Shown here: positions 14,601 to 16,944 of the stretch, piece after piece
How the letters are laid out: each line of letters begins with the position of its first letter
Numbering within the stretch: the first letter of the stretch is position 1
NCBI GenBank assembly: GCA_036555065.1
Contig: DATBLZ010000179.1
Coordinates: 1 to 16,944, forward strand
Source of the DNA: DATBLZ01 sp036555065
Lineage (GTDB): Bacteria; Pseudomonadota; Gammaproteobacteria; Steroidobacterales; Rariloculaceae
Length of the DNA stretch: 16,944 nt
Direction of reading: 5' to 3'
The notes under the pieces: model-generated
What the model saw: only the letters and a program-made list of their open reading frames with translations
Told to the model about the DNA's origin: nothing
Databases searched by the model: none
Position numbers and translations under genes: made by a program

Positions 14601-14903
14601 GGCGGCACGGCCGTTGCGATCGCCAAAGGCGGCGTCGCCTGCCGGCGCGTCAATAAGGTCCGCGAAGGCCGACCGCATATCGTCGACATGATCAAGAACC
14701 ACGAAGTTAGCCTTATCGTCAACACGACCGAAGGTAAACAGGCGATCCGCGAGTCGCATTCGATTCGCGGCGAGGCCGTGCATCATCGGGTCACGTACTA
14801 CACGACCGTGGCCGCGGCACGAGCGACGTGCGACGCGATCGATCACCTCGACAACGTCGTTGTCAACCGCCTCCATGACCTGCATGCGGAGGCGCCGCTG
14901 TGA
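11679..14903 (+). CDS. carB: Carbamoyl-phosphate synthase large subunit
   Basis: A 1074-residue synthetase that makes carbamoyl phosphate from bicarbonate, ammonia and two ATP. The two halves are an ancient internal duplication: each has an ATP-grasp unit (first with FTLGGSGGGIIYN and EMNPRVSRSSALASKATG; second with PSYVLGGRAMEIVYGEDEL and EVNPRASRTVPFVSKATG). Between them lies the oligomerisation domain. The C-terminal MGS-like allosteric domain starts near residue 940; the UMP/ornithine-binding features ATGGT, VNKVREGRPHI, IVNTTEG and TYYTT align with E. coli CarB (1073 residues). ATG at 11679 starts at the family N-terminus but has only a weak GTGAAG upstream. The stop overlaps the greA start. 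Confidence 0.98.
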   Translation: MPRRDDIKSVLIIGAGPIIIGQACEFDYSGTQACKALKEEGYRVILVNSNPATIMTDPASADSIYVEPIDWRTVARIIEKERPDALLPTMGGQTALNCALDLVREGVLERFDVELIGASRDAIDMAEDREQFRNAMQEIGLHVPRARIAHSLAEAWEAQAEIGFPTIVRPSFTLGGSGGGIIYNREEFESIVSRGLDQSPTTEVLLEESVLGWKEFEMEVVRDKNDNCIIVCSIENLDPMGVHTGDSITVAPAQTLTDKEYQQMRDASIAVLRKIGVDTGGSNVQFAVNPDDGRLLVIEMNPRVSRSSALASKATGFPIAKVAAKLAIGYTLDELRNEITGGATPASFEPTIDYVVTKVPRFTFEKFPQAEDRLTTQMKSVGEVMAMGRTFQESLQKALRGLETGVDGLTPVLERVENDEEWAHLRRELSQAGSRRLWYVADGFRFGMSVAEMAELTRIDPWFLEQIADLVATEREIKASGRAALEKTALRRLKRKGFSDSRIARLIGTLEATVRKERHAHDIRPVFKRVDSCAAEFASHTAYLYSTYEEECEADPTAAQKIMILGGGPNRIGQGIEFDYCCVHAAFALKEAGFETIMVNCNPETVSTDYDTSDRLYFEPVTLEDVLEIVHREKPKGVIVQYGGQTPLKLARNLEAAGVPIIGTSPDSIDLAEDRERFQKLVDKLKLKQPPACTARTEEEALRLAKEVGYPLVVRPSYVLGGRAMEIVYGEDELAEYVRRAVSVSNESPVLLDRFLDLAIEVDVDAVADGEQVIIGGIMQHVEQAGIHSGDSGCSLPPYSLSPEIQEQLSTQVRELATALKVVGLMNTQFAIQNGVIYVLEVNPRASRTVPFVSKATGQALAKIGAKAMAGISLRAQGVSAPRRRPYYAVKESVFPFIKFPEVDPILGPEMRSTGEVMGTGRTFGEAYAKAQLGSGVVLPRRGIAFISVRDRDKPGAVDLAQALVSRGFEIVATGGTAVAIAKGGVACRRVNKVREGRPHIVDMIKNHEVSLIVNTTEGKQAIRESHSIRGEAVHHRVTYYTTVAAARATCDAIDHLDNVVVNRLHDLHAEAPL
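14888..14892 (+). promoter_or_regulatory. Ribosome binding site of greA inside carB
   Basis: GGAGG lies 7 nt before the GTG at 14900, within the last codons of carB. It supports the GTG start and the 4 bp overlap (GTGA) with the carB stop, a translational coupling arrangement. Confidence 0.8.
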
Positions 14904-15373
14904 CGAAAGTGCCGTTGACGGCGCGCGGCGCGGAACGGCTCCGCGAGGAGCTGCGCGTGTTGAAGACGGAGCGGCCGCGGATCAGCGAAGCCATCGGCGC
15001 GGCACGCGCGCACGGCGATCTTCGCGAGAATGCCGAGTATCATGCCGCGAAGGAGCAGCAAGGACTCGTCGAAGCACGCATTCGTGACATCGAAGGCAAG
15101 CTCGGCAACGCCCAGGTCATTGACGTAACCAAGCTCGCCCCAACGGGCCGAGTGGTGTTCGGAGCAACCGTGCAGCTCGTCGACGTCGACGACGGCGCGG
15201 AAACCCGCTATCAGATCGTCGGCGAGGATGAGGCCGACATCAAGAACGGACTGCTGTCGATAAGCTCGCCGATTGCACGCGCCCTGATTTCGAAACAGGC
15301 CGGCGATACCGTCGAGGTCGCGACACCCCGCGGCAAGCGCGCGTATGAGATCGTCGCCGTCGAATACATCTAG
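14900..15373 (+). CDS. greA: Transcription elongation factor GreA
   Basis: A 157-residue factor that enters the RNA polymerase secondary channel and stimulates cleavage of backtracked RNA. The N-terminal coiled coil (about 8-75) carries the tip motif GDLRENAEYHAAKEQQ, with the two catalytic acidic residues D40 and E43. The C-terminal FKBP-like domain shows VVFGATVQLVD, ETRYQIVGEDEADIKNGLLSI, SSPIARALISKQAGDTVEV and the end KRAYEIVAVEYI. The length is standard (158 in E. coli). The GTG start overlaps the carB stop. The neighbour yhbY, often located between greA and rlmE, is missing; rlmE begins on the base after the greA stop. Confidence 0.97.
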   Translation: MTKVPLTARGAERLREELRVLKTERPRISEAIGAARAHGDLRENAEYHAAKEQQGLVEARIRDIEGKLGNAQVIDVTKLAPTGRVVFGATVQLVDVDDGAETRYQIVGEDEADIKNGLLSISSPIARALISKQAGDTVEVATPRGKRAYEIVAVEYI

Positions 15374-15994
15374 ATGACCCGCCGGACCGCGTCGAGCAGC
15401 CGCTGGCGGCAACGTCAAGAGAAAGACCCGTACGTCGAGCGTGCGGCGCGCGAAGGCTGGCGATCGCGCGCGGTATTCAAGCTCGCCGAGATCGATGCGC
15501 GCGAGCACGTTGTGCGGCGCGGCACGAGCTGCGTGGACCTGGGCGCTGCGCCGGGCGCTTGGAGTCAATACGCGGCCGGGAAGGTAGGGCGCACGGGCAA
15601 GGTTTGGGCCGTCGATCTGCTGGCGATGGACCCGATCGAGGGCGTTGAGTTCTTCCAAGGCGACTTCACCCGCGCCGAGGTGCGCGCCGAGCTCCGCGCG
15701 CGGCTGCCCGATGGCGTTGATCTTGTAATGTCGGATATGGCCCCCAATCTCAGCGGAACGCGCGCGATCGACCTGCCCCGCCATATGGCGCTCGCCGAGG
15801 AAGCGCTGGCATTCGCGCAGGAAGCGCTGAAGCCGGGCGGGGACTTTCTCCTGAAGCTCTTTCAGGGTGCGGGCACGGATGAGTTCGTTGCGCGCGTGAG
15901 GCCGAGGTTCGCGAAGGTAAGGCTCATAAAACCGAAGGCCTCCAGGGCCGAGAGCAGCGAGATATATTTACTGGCTAGACAGCGCAGGATGTAG
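15374..15994 (+). CDS. rlmE: 23S rRNA (uridine-2'-O)-methyltransferase RlmE (FtsJ/RrmJ)
   Basis: A 206-residue SAM-dependent enzyme that methylates the 2'-O of U2552 in the 23S rRNA A loop, a late step in 50S maturation. The N-terminus SSSRWRQRQEKDPYVERA and SRAVFKLAEID match the family; the SAM motif is VDLGAAPGAWSQYA. The catalytic K-D-K-E tetrad is complete: K36, D121 (MSDMAPNLSG), K161 (LLKLFQG) and E196 (SSEIYLLARQ). The length is near E. coli RlmE (209). ATG at 15374 directly follows the greA TAG with no gap, so translation probably re-initiates there. It precedes ftsH as in most gammaproteobacteria. Confidence 0.96.
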   Translation: MTRRTASSSRWRQRQEKDPYVERAAREGWRSRAVFKLAEIDAREHVVRRGTSCVDLGAAPGAWSQYAAGKVGRTGKVWAVDLLAMDPIEGVEFFQGDFTRAEVRAELRARLPDGVDLVMSDMAPNLSGTRAIDLPRHMALAEEALAFAQEALKPGGDFLLKLFQGAGTDEFVARVRPRFAKVRLIKPKASRAESSEIYLLARQRRM

Positions 15995-15995
15995 T
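15967..15995 (+). promoter_or_regulatory. Weak candidate promoter for ftsH
   Basis: TTTACT (15967-15972) and TGTAGT (15990-15995) are spaced by 17 bp at the 3' end of rlmE; each matches the sigma-70 consensus at 4 of 6 positions. No sigma-32 type pair was seen near rlmE or ftsH, although the E. coli rlmE-ftsH operon is heat inducible. Confidence 0.2.
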
Positions 15996-16023
15996 AGCGT
16001 CATGAAGCCGTCCGCATCTCAGT

Positions 16024-16028
16024 GAGGT
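16024..16028 (+). promoter_or_regulatory. Ribosome binding site supporting the TTG start of ftsH
   Basis: GAGGT stands 6 nt before the TTG at 16035, and the protein encoded from that TTG starts exactly at the FtsH N-terminus. There is no in-frame ATG before residue 54, which lies beyond the first membrane segment. Confidence 0.75.
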
Positions 16029-16034
16029 AAGGCA

Positions 16035-16944
16035 TTGAACGATTTGGCAAAGAACGTCATTTTGTGGATCGTCATCGCGGTCGTTCTGCTTTCCGTGTTC
16101 AATAGCTTCGGCACGGGCAGCCAGCGCGTGCCGACGATCTACTATTCCGACTTTCTCCGGTACGTCGAGGACGGCGGCGTCGATGCGGTCGTCATGGACA
16201 GCGAGACGAAGTCGATCACCGGGCGTCGCAACGGCGAGCAGTTCATCACCTACAACCCCGAGACCGATCAAACGGGACTGATCAGACTTCTGCAAGACCA
16301 CGACGTGCAGATCGAGGCGAAAGCACCGGCGCGGCAATCGTTCCTGTTGCAGCTCTTCATTTCTTCGTTCCCGATCCTGCTGTTGATCGCCGTGTGGGTC
16401 TACTTCATGCGCCAGATGCAGGGTGCGGGCGGTGGCCGCGGCGCGATGTCGTTCGGCAAGAGCCGCGCGCGCCTCCTCGGGGAAGACCAAGTCAATGTCA
16501 CGTTCGCCGACGTCGCCGGTGTCGAGGAAGCGAAGGAGGAGGTCGTCGAGATCGTCGATTTCCTCAAGGATCCGGGCAAGTTCCAGCGGCTCGGCGGCAA
16601 GATCCCGAAGGGCGTGCTCATGGTGGGCTCGCCGGGCACGGGCAAGACGTTGCTCGCGCGCGCGATCGCCGGCGAGGCGAAGGTTCCGTTCTTCACGATT
16701 TCGGGCTCCGATTTCGTCGAAATGTTCGTCGGCGTCGGCGCGTCGCGCGTGCGCGACATGTTCGATCAAGCCAAGAAGCACGCGCCGTGCATCATTTTCA
16801 TCGACGAGATCGACGCGGTCGGCCGGCATCGCGGCGCGGGCCTGGGCGGCGGCCACGACGAACGCGAGCAGACACTCAATCAATTACTGGTTGAGATGGA
16901 CGGCTTTGAGTCCAATGAGGGTGTCATCCTGCTGGCCGCGACGA
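16035..16944 (+). CDS. ftsH: ATP-dependent zinc metalloprotease FtsH, N-terminal part
   Basis: The first 303 codons of an inner-membrane AAA+ protease that degrades membrane proteins and regulators such as sigma-32 and LpxC; the gene runs off the window. TM1 covers residues 7-25 (LWIVIAVVLLSVF). A periplasmic domain follows (about 26-100), then TM2 at about 103-125 (LFISSFPILLLIAVWVYF). The AAA domain starts with VTFADVAGVEEAKEE. Walker A is GSPGTGKT at 198-205, with Ser where E. coli has Pro. The pore motif FVGVGASRVRD follows, and Walker B IIFIDEID has D257 and E258. GAGLGGGHDEREQTLNQLL is also present. The zinc motif HEAGH would lie beyond the right edge. The start is TTG, with GAGGT upstream. 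It lies 40 bp after rlmE. Confidence 0.96.
   Translation, partial: MNDLAKNVILWIVIAVVLLSVFNSFGTGSQRVPTIYYSDFLRYVEDGGVDAVVMDSETKSITGRRNGEQFITYNPETDQTGLIRLLQDHDVQIEAKAPARQSFLLQLFISSFPILLLIAVWVYFMRQMQGAGGGRGAMSFGKSRARLLGEDQVNVTFADVAGVEEAKEEVVEIVDFLKDPGKFQRLGGKIPKGVLMVGSPGTGKTLLARAIAGEAKVPFFTISGSDFVEMFVGVGASRVRDMFDQAKKHAPCIIFIDEIDAVGRHRGAGLGGGHDEREQTLNQLLVEMDGFESNEGVILLAAT

Noticed and set aside
16002..16025. Seven-codon mini-ORF (MKPSASQ) before ftsH, possibly a leader peptide
   Set aside because: No ribosome site, no runs of regulatory codons and no attenuator structure; such short frames are expected by chance.
1..16944. CRISPR arrays, transposases, integrase sites, toxin-antitoxin cassettes, tRNA or rRNA genes, or a new defence system
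   Set aside because: No regularly spaced repeats, terminal inverted repeats, mobile-element proteins or unknown genes were seen; coding space is filled by conserved housekeeping genes.

Overview
This is a dense, high-GC bacterial housekeeping segment. The gene order and protein families point to a gammaproteobacterium: SmpB/tmRNA, RatA, BamE, Fur, RecN, NadK, HrcA-GrpE-DnaK-DnaJ, DapB, CarA-CarB, GreA, RlmE, FtsH. The block fur-recN-(heat shock)-dapB-carAB-greA-rlmE-ftsH is typical of the Pseudomonas/Xanthomonas side of the class. The presence of hrcA, and nadK divergent from it, argues against Enterobacteria and Pseudomonas and fits Xanthomonadales, Nevskiales, Steroidobacterales or Chromatiales-like lineages. 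That placement is inference from gene content only.

Layout: positions 1-60 (minus) hold the 5' end of the tmRNA gene ssrA, with a promoter and a long inverted repeat between it and smpB (minus). ratA (plus) starts 25 bp from smpB, divergently. It runs tail-to-tail into bamE (minus), and the two stop codons share a CTAG. bamE and fur (plus) diverge from an 85 bp gap with two dyads. nadK and recN form a minus-strand pair converging on fur. From hrcA (4692) to the right edge everything is on the plus strand: hrcA, grpE, dnaK, dnaJ, dapB, carA, carB, greA, rlmE and the first 303 codons of ftsH.

How the genes work together: trans-translation (SmpB-tmRNA), iron control (Fur), outer-membrane assembly (BamE), recombination repair (RecN) and NADP supply (NadK) flank a chaperone operon. 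Upstream of grpE and again upstream of dnaK there are good sigma-32-type promoter sequences, but I see no canonical CIRCE operator near hrcA, grpE or dnaK. dapB follows dnaJ by 3 bp, so lysine/peptidoglycan precursor synthesis probably shares heat-shock read-through. carA has its own promoter region with two dyad sequences. carB, greA and rlmE are tightly coupled (4 bp overlap, then 0 bp gap), and ftsH follows 40 bp later.

I found no mobile element, CRISPR array, tRNA, rRNA or unknown accessory gene, and no stretch above 300 bp without a gene. I do not see a previously undescribed system here. The points worth a second look are regulatory: the smpB-ssrA inverted repeat, the heat-shock promoters without CIRCE, the carA operator-like dyads, an AT-rich carA-carB spacer, and the absence of rnfH and yhbY from their usual places.
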